Shown here: positions 9,434 to 17,170 of the stretch, piece after piece
Layout: each line of letters starts with the position of its first letter
How positions within the stretch are numbered: the first letter of the stretch is position 1
Assembly (NCBI GenBank): GCA_049194865.1
Contig: JBLZWL010000001.1
Location: 62,001 to 126,000 of the forward strand
DNA: 64,000 nucleotides
From: Myxococcus terminator_A
GTDB lineage: Bacteria; Myxococcota; Myxococcia; Myxococcales; Myxococcaceae
Direction of reading: 5' to 3'
Program-made: the position numbers and the translations under genes
Notes under the pieces: generated by a model
Seen by the model: the letters and a program-made list of their open reading frames with translations, nothing else
What the model was told of the DNA's origin: nothing
Databases searched by the model: none

Positions 9434-10008
9434 GGCATCCACTCCTTGAAGCGAAAGAAGCCGAGGAAGGCGCCGTTGCCAGGCACCGGACGCCACTCGC
9501 GTGGCGCCTCGTCGGCGAGGTTGTGGAGGAGCCCGGTGCGCACCGCGGCGCCCTTCTCCCCCGGGTGGTAGACGACACGCGCCGGTGCATGGGCCCGGTC
9601 CTCCGGGCGCACCACCAGCATGAGATGGAAGTCGGGCCCTGAGTCCTGCTCCTGGCGGAACGCGAGCACGTCGCCGGTGCGCACCGCGTCGCGCGTGGCC
9701 TCGTCACGGCCCAGGAACACCAGGCTGTGATGCAGCAACGTCTCAGCGTCCGCGAAGTCCGACGGCTTGCCGCGCGAGTCCAGCCACAGCGGCGTGGCGA
9801 GGCGCTCGGGGGCGATGCGCTTGTAGGCGGTGCGGAAGGCGAAGCGGATGAGGCCCGCGCAGTCGCGCTGGTCCGGATGCCACGCGGCGTCCTGCTGCTT
9901 CAGCTGCGCGAGCGCGACCTGCGCCACCTGCCGACGCAGCAGCACGTCGCGCGACTCGGGCGCGGGCGCGGTGGCCTCCAGCAGCAGGAGCAGGGACAGG
10001 GCGAGCAT
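9430..10008 (-). CDS. yfaT: YfaT-like DUF1175 protein, NlpC/P60-like Cys-His layout
   Basis: A 192-residue exported protein with a short hydrophobic N-terminus (LALSLLLLLEATA). The segment DCAGLIRFAF, about 45 residues after the start of the mature region, followed by GDVLAFRQ and DFHLMLVV and then VVYHPG, resembles the Cys, His and third-residue arrangement of NlpC/P60 cysteine peptidases, which cut peptidoglycan stem peptides. Whether it is active as a peptidase is inference. In the enteric yfa cluster the corresponding gene is yfaT (DUF1175). It lies 33 bases after the DUF2135 gene and overlaps the next gene by four bases. Confidence 0.85.
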   Translation of the reverse strand: MLALSLLLLLEATAPAPESRDVLLRRQVAQVALAQLKQQDAAWHPDQRDCAGLIRFAFRTAYKRIAPERLATPLWLDSRGKPSDFADAETLLHHSLVFLGRDEATRDAVRTGDVLAFRQEQDSGPDFHLMLVVRPEDRAHAPARVVYHPGEKGAAVRTGLLHNLADEAPREWRPVPGNGAFLGFFRFKEWMP

Positions 10009-10041
10009 GGCGGTGGACGGGGGCGCGTCAGCCAGCGCGCG

Positions 10042-10941
10042 TCAGTAGTCGCCCTCGCCGCCGCTGTCGCCGTTCGTCTGGAGCTCCTTGAGGGCCGCGT
10101 CCAGGTTGGTGGGCCAGCCCTTGCGCGTGGGCTTCGGGTCCTGCGAGGGCACGTAGACCTCCGCCTGTCCGTCGCCGAGGATGTTCACCCACGCGAGCAC
10201 GCGCGTGGTGCCGGGCGTGGCCAGGGGGATGCGCACCATGCGGCGGACCTCGTTCGGCGTGCCCTCGAAGAGCGCGAGGTTGAGCGTGGCCAGGGTGTGG
10301 GCCTTGTCGCCGCTGGGCCAGTAGTTGGTCGCCACCAGGTACACGCCCTTGGGCGGCGCGCGGTGGACGTAGAGGTACGGGCCATACGCGGGCTGGTCGA
10401 AGTCACCGCCCTGCGAGTTGAGGAAGAAGGTGCCACCGGACGGGCTGGAGGTGTCCGCCCAGTACACGTGGGCCATGGAGCCGATGGTGAGCTGGCCGTC
10501 CTTCTCGCTGGTGTCGGTGGGCTCGTAGACGTGCAGGTCGGTGTACACGCCGTCGGTGTCGCTGGTGAGGATGACCTTGAACGGGACGGGCGGCACCTGC
10601 GCGTAGCTGGTGGCCTGGGTGCGCGCGGTGCCGGCCTGGTTGGTGGCCATCACCGTGACGACGTTCTTGCCGCTGGCCGCGGGGAACTTGCGGCTGAAGC
10701 GCCCGTTGAAGGTGCGCATCAGGTAGCGGTCACCGTTGAGGGACACGACGATGGGGTCGATGGTGGAGTCGCTGACGGTGCCCTCGATGAGCAGCATCCG
10801 GTCCACCGTCCAGCCGCCGGAAGGCGCGCTGAGGCGCACGGTGGGCAGCGTCTTGCCCTTGCCGATGGGCACGCCCTGCTGGCGCGGGTTGGCTGCGGGC
10901 GACGTCTGCGACAGGAGCAGGGCGAGGATGACGGGAAGCAT
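10042..10941 (-). CDS. yfaP: YfaP-like DUF2135 exported protein, first gene of the macroglobulin operon
   Basis: A 299-residue protein starting with a signal peptide (MLPVILALLLSQTSPAA). An Ig-like region (about 30-110) is followed by the DUF2135-type segment with DTDGVYTDLHVYEP, MAHVYWADT and GGDFDQPAYGPYLYVHRAP, which is predicted to be a beta-sandwich with metal-ligand-like acidic residues. ATG 10941 is chosen over the longer open frame because the signal peptide begins there and GAAGGA precedes it by about eight bases. It heads the five-gene operon; the promoter must lie in 10942-11179. In the enteric cluster the equivalent is yfaP. Function is unknown beyond association with the macroglobulin. 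Confidence 0.85.
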   Translation of the reverse strand: MLPVILALLLSQTSPAANPRQQGVPIGKGKTLPTVRLSAPSGGWTVDRMLLIEGTVSDSTIDPIVVSLNGDRYLMRTFNGRFSRKFPAASGKNVVTVMATNQAGTARTQATSYAQVPPVPFKVILTSDTDGVYTDLHVYEPTDTSEKDGQLTIGSMAHVYWADTSSPSGGTFFLNSQGGDFDQPAYGPYLYVHRAPPKGVYLVATNYWPSGDKAHTLATLNLALFEGTPNEVRRMVRIPLATPGTTRVLAWVNILGDGQAEVYVPSQDPKPTRKGWPTNLDAALKELQTNGDSGGEGDY

Positions 10942-11179
10942 CGCGCGTCCTTCAGCGAAAGGGGTCCGACGGAGGCGTCGGTGATGGGCACACTGCGCCC
11001 GCTCCGCCTTCCATTTCAAGTCGCCTGCCAATCGTCAATAGGGGCGGAACCTCGCGGAATCACGGCCGTGCGGTGACGCGGCGCGGGCGCCCGGACACAT
11101 CGTCGGGGCAGGCACGAGGCTCTTCTGCCACACCAGGAGTCCCGGCAGACTCACGCGCCACGACAGGGGAGCGGCGAAC

Positions 11180-11869
11180 ATGATTCAGGGGATTGATCAC
11201 ATCCAGCTCGCGATGCCCCGAGGCGGGGAGCCAAGAGGCCGTGTTTTCTACGGCGACCTGCTCGGGCTGCGAGAGATTCCCAAACCTCCAGAACTCGCGA
11301 AGCGGGGCGGGCTCTGGTTCGAGCTGCCGGACGGGCGAGGGCTGCACCTTGGCGTGGAGGAGCCGTTCATCCCGGCGAAGAAGGCGCACCCGGCGTTCCG
11401 GGTGACGACGCTGGATGCACTGGTCGCGCTGTTTCTCGAAGCGAAGCATCCGGTGAAGTGGAGCTTCGAGGTGCCGGGGGTGCGGCGGTTCCATGGAGAG
11501 GACCCGTTCGGGAACCGGCTGGAGTTCCAGGAGCAGCCGAGCGAGCACAAGCTGACGGAGGACGAGGTGCTCGCGGTGCTGCACGCGCTGGAGCGGGGCG
11601 AGGTGACGATATCGACGCGGCAGCTCCAGCAGGTGGAGGACTCCGGAGGTGGCGACACGCCGATTCTCTGCTCCAACGGGTGGTGCTTCGTCATCTTCAA
11701 CGACTCTTGCGAGTGGGACTACATCTCGCGCGTCACCGCGCCAGATGGACGCTGGCTGACGTACGCGGACATGACCGGAGCACCGGGCGAGCCCGAGCCG
11801 ATGCCGAGGCTCGCGGACTACCGGCCTCCTCCGGACATCGCGCTCGACGTGTGGGGGCTGCCTTCGTGA
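11180..11869 (+). CDS. VOC (glyoxalase-fold) domain protein with a C-terminal DUF7693-like domain
   Basis: A 229-residue cytoplasmic protein. Residues 1-120 form a vicinal-oxygen-chelate unit: GIDHIQLAMPRG at the start, YGDLLGLRE, then FHGEDPFGNRLEF at the end. The His, the HLGVEE His/Glu and the final Glu could serve as metal ligands. Residues about 125-229 form a second domain with GWCFVIFNDSCEWDYISRV followed by APDGRWLTY, a pattern I associate with DUF7693 of proteobacteria; that match is from memory and tentative. GGGAG precedes the ATG. The stop overlaps the GTG start of the following lipoprotein gene by four bases, so the cytoplasmic VOC protein is made together with two lipoproteins. 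The substrate is not known. Confidence 0.8.
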   Translation: MIQGIDHIQLAMPRGGEPRGRVFYGDLLGLREIPKPPELAKRGGLWFELPDGRGLHLGVEEPFIPAKKAHPAFRVTTLDALVALFLEAKHPVKWSFEVPGVRRFHGEDPFGNRLEFQEQPSEHKLTEDEVLAVLHALERGEVTISTRQLQQVEDSGGGDTPILCSNGWCFVIFNDSCEWDYISRVTAPDGRWLTYADMTGAPGEPEPMPRLADYRPPPDIALDVWGLPS

Positions 11870-12612
11870 GTGCGCGCAGCGTCGTTGGGTCTGTGGTCCT
11901 ACTCACGCTCGCATGCGCTCCCTCGCGTCCGAGCGACCCCGACATCGTCCGCCCCACGCCAGGACAGCCCATCCTCGAGAAGCTCCCTGGCCCCATGCTC
12001 GGACCGTTCGAGTCCTATTCCGATGCACTGCTCGCGGCGTGCGGAAGGATTCTCACGAAACCGCATGCGAGCGCGGGACGCGCGGACAACCAGGAGGCCA
12101 GCACGTTCTGGCGCGTGTCGAGTGAGTACTGCGCCTGGGTGTATTACACACCGGACGACCAGTACATGGTGAGCAAGCTCACGGACCAGTCTGCGGTGGA
12201 CCCACTTCATCGACTCAAAACGTGTCTGCTGCCCTCTACCGTCGAGGATTCGCGCTACCCTCCGAACAGCATCAAGTACGTCTATGCGATCCACAACCAT
12301 CCGTTCGGAAGTTCGCTGTCCAGGAGTGACATCCGCTTCATCGTGGAGCAAGGCTCCGTCCATGGCTTCGAAACGCGGACAAAGGAGGGCGTCGTTCGAC
12401 TCTCCATTGTCGCGTTCTTCGCTAACAACCTCTCGAAGCCCGCCTGTGACGGGTTCCACCAATACGTCCCCGTGACAGGCCACATCATGAAGTGGACCCG
12501 AGAGAGAAACCGCTGGAGTTGCGAGCAGACCGCGAACGTCTCCTGGAACGAAGACGCCACAGATTTCACGCTCCGCGCCACGGCAGGCCCTTGCTTCGAG
12601 CAGGCCCGATGA
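11866..12612 (+). CDS. Lipoprotein with a JAMM/MPN metalloprotease motif
   Basis: A 248-residue predicted lipoprotein. The signal peptide ends in the lipobox LTLAC, with the lipidated Cys at 17. HNHPFGSSLSRSD at 143-155 contains HxHP followed by SxxD, the metal-binding signature of JAB/MPN (JAMM) isopeptidases and of RadC-like proteins; the upstream Glu of the fold may be Glu87 but this is uncertain. Five or more Cys in the mature chain suggest disulfides outside the cytoplasm. GTG 11866 is chosen because it gives the signal peptide and a GTGA overlap with the preceding stop. Base composition is somewhat lower in GC than the neighbours. A secreted deubiquitinase-like or RadC-like hydrolase is a possibility; the target is unknown. 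Confidence 0.75.
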   Translation: MSARSVVGSVVLLTLACAPSRPSDPDIVRPTPGQPILEKLPGPMLGPFESYSDALLAACGRILTKPHASAGRADNQEASTFWRVSSEYCAWVYYTPDDQYMVSKLTDQSAVDPLHRLKTCLLPSTVEDSRYPPNSIKYVYAIHNHPFGSSLSRSDIRFIVEQGSVHGFETRTKEGVVRLSIVAFFANNLSKPACDGFHQYVPVTGHIMKWTRERNRWSCEQTANVSWNEDATDFTLRATAGPCFEQAR

Positions 12613-13178
12613 GACGATTGCTCATTCCTTGGCTGCTGCTCGTCGCGGGCTGTCCGCGAGCGACACCTCATCGCCCCGTCGATGTGGACCCAGCACTTCG
12701 CTTTCCGGAGTTCTTCGCCCAGCCAGCGCGCAGGCTGGATGGTTCAGGCGTCCCCATCGAACTGGATGGCGCGGTGCTCAAGTCCCTGATGCTCGCGGCC
12801 AATGACTTCCTGCCCTTGGGGACCCAGAAGGGACACTGCTGGGAGCGACAGGATGCTCGCCTCTATCGCTTCATCCGGGAGGGCGACGTCATCTTCGTCC
12901 GGATGGACGTGGACCCCGCAGCGTGTGACGGCAAGGTCCTTCCCCTGGACTCGGGCGCCGCCTATGCCGTCCATGTGGATGGTCGCATTCTTCGTCGCGT
13001 CTTCGATGGAGAGCCGGGCTCAGGGACGGACATCGAACCCTCGGACGCGGGCACACCCGAAGACGCGGGACCATTGACGTTTGAGGTGCCTGTCGGCTCG
13101 ACCGGGGGCGCGCCTTCCGACACGACACCAGCACGTTGGCTGGATGGCGGCTCCCTCGACGCCGGTGCTTCGCGCTGA
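12609..13178 (+). CDS. Small lipoprotein of unknown function, third gene of the VOC-JAMM operon
   Basis: A 189-residue predicted lipoprotein: LLLVAGC places the lipidated Cys at 15. The mature part has an ordered region to about residue 135 with three Cys (CWERQ, AACDG) and then a low-complexity tail rich in Asp, Gly, Pro and Thr, typical of myxobacterial surface proteins. No family is recognised. ATG 12609 overlaps the preceding stop by four bases (ATGA), so all three genes from 11180 are coupled. It could be a partner, inhibitor or anchor for the JAMM lipoprotein; this is inference from gene order only. Confidence 0.72.
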   Translation: MRRLLIPWLLLVAGCPRATPHRPVDVDPALRFPEFFAQPARRLDGSGVPIELDGAVLKSLMLAANDFLPLGTQKGHCWERQDARLYRFIREGDVIFVRMDVDPAACDGKVLPLDSGAAYAVHVDGRILRRVFDGEPGSGTDIEPSDAGTPEDAGPLTFEVPVGSTGGAPSDTTPARWLDGGSLDAGASR

Positions 13179-13290
13179 GACCTCGCGCGGCTTCGGCGCC
13201 CACCGCCCTTCTTCGAGACTCCACGGCCGCACGCGCCTGGGGCCGTGCCGTCTGACTCGAATTCCCTAGCGCTCCGCCGCCCGCGTGCAG

Positions 13291-13311
13291 GGGCTTCGCG
13301 ACGACAAGCCC
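13291..13311. terminator. Short inverted repeat downstream of the lipoprotein operon
   Basis: GGGCTT and AAGCCC form a 6-bp stem with a 9-base loop, 113 bases after the last lipoprotein stop and 77 bases before the GH15 gene. No T-run follows. It may be a weak terminator or part of the GH15 leader. Copies of GACTCGAATT lie at about 13256 and 13313, flanking it. Confidence 0.3.
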
Positions 13312-13387
13312 TGGACTCGAATTGCATCCGAAGTGCCGGCACCTACCTTTTTTCGGGAAGGCGCGCGGGCACGCGCGGGGGGATGAC

Positions 13388-15235
13388 ATGACTTCGACAG
13401 AGACCGTGCAGACGAGGGAAGCCCCAAGGACAGGCTGGGGAGGAGACACCCGAACAGAACCCGGTCTGCTCATCGAGGACCACGCTCTCCTCGGGGACCT
13501 CTACACCGCCGCCCTCGTCGCCCGAGACGGCTCCATCGACTTCCTCTGCCTCCCGGACTTCGACTCCGACGCGTGCTTCACCTCCCTGCTGGGCACCCCC
13601 GACAACGGACGCTGGAAGCTCGCGCCGAAGTCACCCGTGCGTGAAGTCCGCCGCCGCTACCTCGGCAAGACGCTCGTCCTGGAGACAGAGCTCGTCACGG
13701 ATGAAGGCACCGTGCGGCTGGTCGACTTCATGCCCATCCGCAAAGGCAGCCCTCACCTCGTGCGCTTCGTGGAAGGAATCAAAGGCACGGTGTCGATGCG
13801 CTCCGAGCTGCGCCCCCGCTTCGCCAACGGCTACACCGTGCCCCTGGTCAGCAAGCGAGACGGCATCTCCGCCGCCATCGCCGGTCCAGACGCCATCTAC
13901 TTGCGAGGCGGCCCCGGGGAAGCACCTCCGCCCTTCGAGTCGGAGTTCACCATCCGCGCCGGCCAGCGCATCTCTTTCGTAATGTCCTGGGGCCGCCCCT
14001 ACGAAGACATCCCCGAGGTGCTCGACGCGGAGGCCGCCCTGCGCGACACCCAGGCCTACTGGGAGGACTGGGCCTCGAAAATCCGCCTGCCCGCCAGGTA
14101 CCAGGACGCGGTCGTCCGCTCCCTGCTCACCCTCAAGGCGTGCAGCTTCCAACCCACGGGCGCGCTCGTCGCCGCGCCCACGTTCGGACTCCCGGAGACT
14201 CCAGGCGGTGAGCGCAACTGGGACTACCGCTTCTGCTGGATTCGCGACGCGGCCCTGACCCTCAACGCGCTCATGCTCGGCAACCTCACCGACGAGGCTG
14301 AAGCGTTCGGCACCTGGCTGTTGAATGCCATCGGCGGCGCCCCCGACCAGCTCCAAATCATGTACGGCATCCGAGGCGAGCGCCGCCTCACCGAAGTCCC
14401 GCTCGACTGGCTGAGTGGTTACGAGGGCGCCCGCCCCGTGCGCATCGGCAACGGTGCCTACTCGCAGTTCCAGCTCGACATCCTCGGCGAGTTCGCCGCG
14501 GTCCTCTACCTCCACTCGCGACTCAAGGGTCGGATGACGGAGCGCGCCCAGAAGGCACTCAAGAGCGTCGCGACGCACGTGTCGGAGGTGTGGACCCATC
14601 CGGACCACGGCATCTGGGAGATGCGCGGCCCCAAGCACGACTTCACCGCCTCCAAGGTGTCCGCGTGGACCGCCGTGGACCGCTGGGTGCGCGTCATCGA
14701 GGAGTACGGCCTCAACGAAGACAAGGCGCCGTTCGTGAAGCTGCGGCAGACCATCTTCGATGAGGTGTGCAGCAAGGGTTTCGACGCCCAGCGCAACACC
14801 TTCACCCAGTACTACGGCTCGAAGGGAGTGGACGCGAGCCTGCTCTTCATCCCGCTCTCCGGGTTCCTCCCGCCGGACGACCCGCGCGTCGCCGGAACGG
14901 TGCTCGCCATCGAGCAGGAGCTGATGCCGGAGGGGCTGGTGCTGCGCTACCGGACGGAGGACAGCGTGGACGGGCTGGAGGGCGAGGAGGGCGCGTTCCT
15001 CGCCTGCTCCTTCTGGCTCGCGAACACCTACCACCTCATGGGGCGGACCGAGGACGCGCAGCGCTTCTTCGACAAGCTCTTGAAGCTCGGCAACGACGTG
15101 GGCCTGCTCGCCGAGGAGTACCTGCCCAAGGAGCGCAGGCTGTTCGGCAACTTCCCCCAGGCGTTCAGCCACCTGGCGCTCGTGAACTGCGCCTACCTCC
15201 TGGCCGAAGGACACAAACCCCCCATGCATTCGTAA
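13388..15235 (+). CDS. GH15 family glucoamylase/trehalase-like hydrolase
   Basis: A 615-residue protein of glycoside hydrolase family 15, which inverts alpha-glucosidic bonds in starch, maltodextrins or trehalose. Evidence: the N-terminal beta domain with LLIEDHALLGDLYTAALVAR and GSIDFLCLPDFDS, then the (alpha/alpha)6 barrel with RNWDYRFCWIRDAA, the segment RPVRIGNGAYSQFQLDILGE and the C-terminal GLLAEEYLP followed by GNFPQAFSHLALVN, all hallmarks of the cytoplasmic bacterial branch. There is no signal peptide. ATG 13388 is preceded by a G-rich Shine-Dalgarno site; an upstream in-frame ATG lacks one. It sits 17 bases before a G6PDH-like gene, suggesting that released glucose is fed into the oxidative pentose phosphate route. 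Trehalase versus glucoamylase activity cannot be told from motifs. Confidence 0.93.
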   Translation: MTSTETVQTREAPRTGWGGDTRTEPGLLIEDHALLGDLYTAALVARDGSIDFLCLPDFDSDACFTSLLGTPDNGRWKLAPKSPVREVRRRYLGKTLVLETELVTDEGTVRLVDFMPIRKGSPHLVRFVEGIKGTVSMRSELRPRFANGYTVPLVSKRDGISAAIAGPDAIYLRGGPGEAPPPFESEFTIRAGQRISFVMSWGRPYEDIPEVLDAEAALRDTQAYWEDWASKIRLPARYQDAVVRSLLTLKACSFQPTGALVAAPTFGLPETPGGERNWDYRFCWIRDAALTLNALMLGNLTDEAEAFGTWLLNAIGGAPDQLQIMYGIRGERRLTEVPLDWLSGYEGARPVRIGNGAYSQFQLDILGEFAAVLYLHSRLKGRMTERAQKALKSVATHVSEVWTHPDHGIWEMRGPKHDFTASKVSAWTAVDRWVRVIEEYGLNEDKAPFVKLRQTIFDEVCSKGFDAQRNTFTQYYGSKGVDASLLFIPLSGFLPPDDPRVAGTVLAIEQELMPEGLVLRYRTEDSVDGLEGEEGAFLACSFWLANTYHLMGRTEDAQRFFDKLLKLGNDVGLLAEEYLPKERRLFGNFPQAFSHLALVNCAYLLAEGHKPPMHS

Positions 15236-15252
15236 GACGGGAGGATGAGTGA

Positions 15253-16611
15253 ATGATTGACCCGCTGGTCGTCATCGGCGCCTCGGGAGACCTGACGGCG
15301 CGGCTGCTGTTGCCCGCCGTCGCGGAGCTCGTCGAGCAGAAGAAGGCCCCCGACGGACTCACCGTCACCGGGGTCGACCGGATGGACTGGACCGAGGAGC
15401 AGTTCCGCGAGCGCATGCGCGAAGCGCTGGACTCGCATGCGACGCGCGCGTCCCCCCAGACGCGCACGGAGGTCCTCCGCCGCCTGCGCTACCGACACGC
15501 TGACGCCACGCGCGCCGAGGACCTCCGGCGCGCGCTCAGCGGCTTCCAGCAGCCAGTCCTCGCCTACCTCGCCCTGCCCGCACACCTCTTCGAGCCCGTG
15601 CTCGAAGCCCTCTCCCAGGCGAGCCTCCCGGAGGACAGCGTCGTGGCCGTCGAGAAGCCCTTCGGCGTCGACCTCGCCTCGGCCTGTCGCCTCAACGCGC
15701 TGCTGCGACTCCGGTTCCCCAGCACCCTGGTCTTCCGCATCGACCACTTCCTGTCCGACGAGCTGGTCCAGCGCATCATCGCCCTGCGGTTCGGCAACCG
15801 CGTGCTCGAGTCCATCTGGAGCCAGCAGCACATCGAGCGCGTGGTCATCACCTGGGATGAGCCGCTCACCGTCGAGGGCCGCGCGGCGTACTACGACAGG
15901 GCCGGCGCGCTCCGGGACATGATTCAGAACCACCTCCTGGAGGTGCTCGCGCTCGTCGCCATGGAGCAGCCCTCGCGCATCGACGAGCGCTCCATCCGGG
16001 ACGCTCGCGCCGCCGTGCTGCGGGCCATTCCGACCATGTCCATGGACCAGGTGCGCCAGCGCAGCCTCCGGGGCCGCTACGCGCAGGGGCTCATCGCCGG
16101 CAGACAGGTGCCCGCCTATGTGCGGGAGCGTGGCGTCGAGGCCTCGCGCGAGACGGAGACCTTCGCCGAGCTGACGCTGGAGTTGGCGAACTGGCGCTGG
16201 GCGGGCGTCCCCTTCGTCCTGCGCACGGGCAAGGCGCTGTCCAGGGCCCACGCCGAGGTCGCCGTGTACTTCCGCTTCGAGCCGGACCATGACCTGCGCA
16301 ACCCGACGGGCGGACAGAACGTGCTCCGCATCGGCCTGTCGGAGCCGTACATCCGCCTCGCGGTGAACATCAATGGACCGGAGCGGACGCTGGTCACCAC
16401 CGACCTGGAGCTGTGGTCTCACGCGGCCGGACGGCTCGCGTACTCGAACCTCCTGCTCGACATGTTGCGCGCCGAGCCCATGCTCACCCTCCGGGACGAC
16501 GAGGTCGAAGAGGCGTGGCGAATCGTCGGGCCGGTACTCGAGGGCTGGCGCAAGGGCATCGTCCCGCTGCGCGAGTACCCAGCCGGAAGCACGGGCCCGA
16601 GTGGTCCATGA
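15253..16611 (+). CDS. zwf: Divergent glucose-6-phosphate dehydrogenase
   Basis: A 452-residue member of the G6PDH family, shorter than the usual 480-510. The nucleotide-binding motif GASGDL (9-14), EKPFG (134-138), RIDHF (162-166), the catalytic-base His in QNHLLE (H227) and RTGK are kept. However, the substrate-binding Lys of the family motif DHYLGKE is replaced by Asp169 (DHFLSDE) and the Lys/Arg pair of GDLAxRKL is reduced (GDLTARLL). These changes should affect binding of glucose 6-phosphate or the cofactor, so the true substrate is open. The gene follows the GH15 hydrolase by 17 bases and is likely co-transcribed. The symbol is by family only; a second, canonical zwf may exist elsewhere. 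Confidence 0.85.
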   Translation: MIDPLVVIGASGDLTARLLLPAVAELVEQKKAPDGLTVTGVDRMDWTEEQFRERMREALDSHATRASPQTRTEVLRRLRYRHADATRAEDLRRALSGFQQPVLAYLALPAHLFEPVLEALSQASLPEDSVVAVEKPFGVDLASACRLNALLRLRFPSTLVFRIDHFLSDELVQRIIALRFGNRVLESIWSQQHIERVVITWDEPLTVEGRAAYYDRAGALRDMIQNHLLEVLALVAMEQPSRIDERSIRDARAAVLRAIPTMSMDQVRQRSLRGRYAQGLIAGRQVPAYVRERGVEASRETETFAELTLELANWRWAGVPFVLRTGKALSRAHAEVAVYFRFEPDHDLRNPTGGQNVLRIGLSEPYIRLAVNINGPERTLVTTDLELWSHAAGRLAYSNLLLDMLRAEPMLTLRDDEVEEAWRIVGPVLEGWRKGIVPLREYPAGSTGPSGP

Positions 16612-16708
16612 ACAGTGGGGACAGACGGGAGTGCCACCCGCTCGAACGTCCCCTTGACGGTGGGCCCGCCCCTCCTACTTTGTGAGCGCGACAAGGGGGA
16701 CGGGCGTC

Positions 16709-17170
16709 ATGCGATGGCCAAGGGGGGCCACCACCGCGATGCGATGGTGGGGATGGGTGGCGTGGGCTCCGCTGCCGGCGAACGCGTCGCTCCTCAGCGG
16801 CGACACGCTGGACACCGCGGCGGACGTGCTCAGCTGGATTGTCATCGTCATCGCCCCGGTGGCGTTCATCGCGGGGTTCTGGATGCTCCACATCCTCCCG
16901 GAGAAAATCGCGGAGAAGCGCCATCACCCGCAGCTGGCCGCCATCAAGATGCTGTGCCTGCTGTCGCTGTTCTTCGGCGGGCTCCTGTGGCCGCTCGCGT
17001 GGCTCTGGGCCTACTCCAAGCCGTCCCTGTACAAGCTGGCCTACGGACATGACAGCGTCCCGCCTCCGCACGGTCCGGAGCTCGGCGAGGGCGACGACTC
17101 GGCGCTCGCGGTCCGCCCGGGCCCGGCCTCCGAGAGCACCACCCCTGGCGAGCGCGGGGAGCCTCACTGA
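16709..17170 (+). CDS. DUF3302 (YiaW-like) inner-membrane protein
   Basis: A 153-residue membrane protein. Two hydrophobic segments (about 41-65, VLSWIVIVIAPVAFIAGFWM, and about 84-103, LCLLSLFFGGLLWPLAW) match DUF3302 proteins such as E. coli YiaW, which are encoded next to a HlyD-type membrane fusion protein; the same pairing is present here. A hydrophilic C-terminal tail rich in Gly, Pro and Glu follows. ATG 16709 is chosen because AAGGGGG lies eight to nine bases upstream; a GTG at 16682 would add nine residues. The stop overlaps the next start (TGATG). The role of DUF3302 is unknown; it probably helps assemble or gate the fusion protein. Confidence 0.85.
   Translation: MRWPRGATTAMRWWGWVAWAPLPANASLLSGDTLDTAADVLSWIVIVIAPVAFIAGFWMLHILPEKIAEKRHHPQLAAIKMLCLLSLFFGGLLWPLAWLWAYSKPSLYKLAYGHDSVPPPHGPELGEGDDSALAVRPGPASESTTPGERGEPH

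Noticed and set aside
13250..13330. tRNA-like T-arm sequence (TTCGAGTC on the minus strand)
   Set aside because: No matching acceptor stem, anticodon arm or CCA end; only a chance match within a repeated GACTCGAATT.
13631..15229. Minus-strand 532-codon frame opposite the GH15 gene
   Set aside because: Shadow of the GH15 reading frame; no motif, no start site, and typical antisense composition.
16612..16708. GTG 16682 as start of the DUF3302 gene
   Set aside because: The ATG at 16709 has a clear AAGGGGG site; the GTG has none. It remains a minor alternative.
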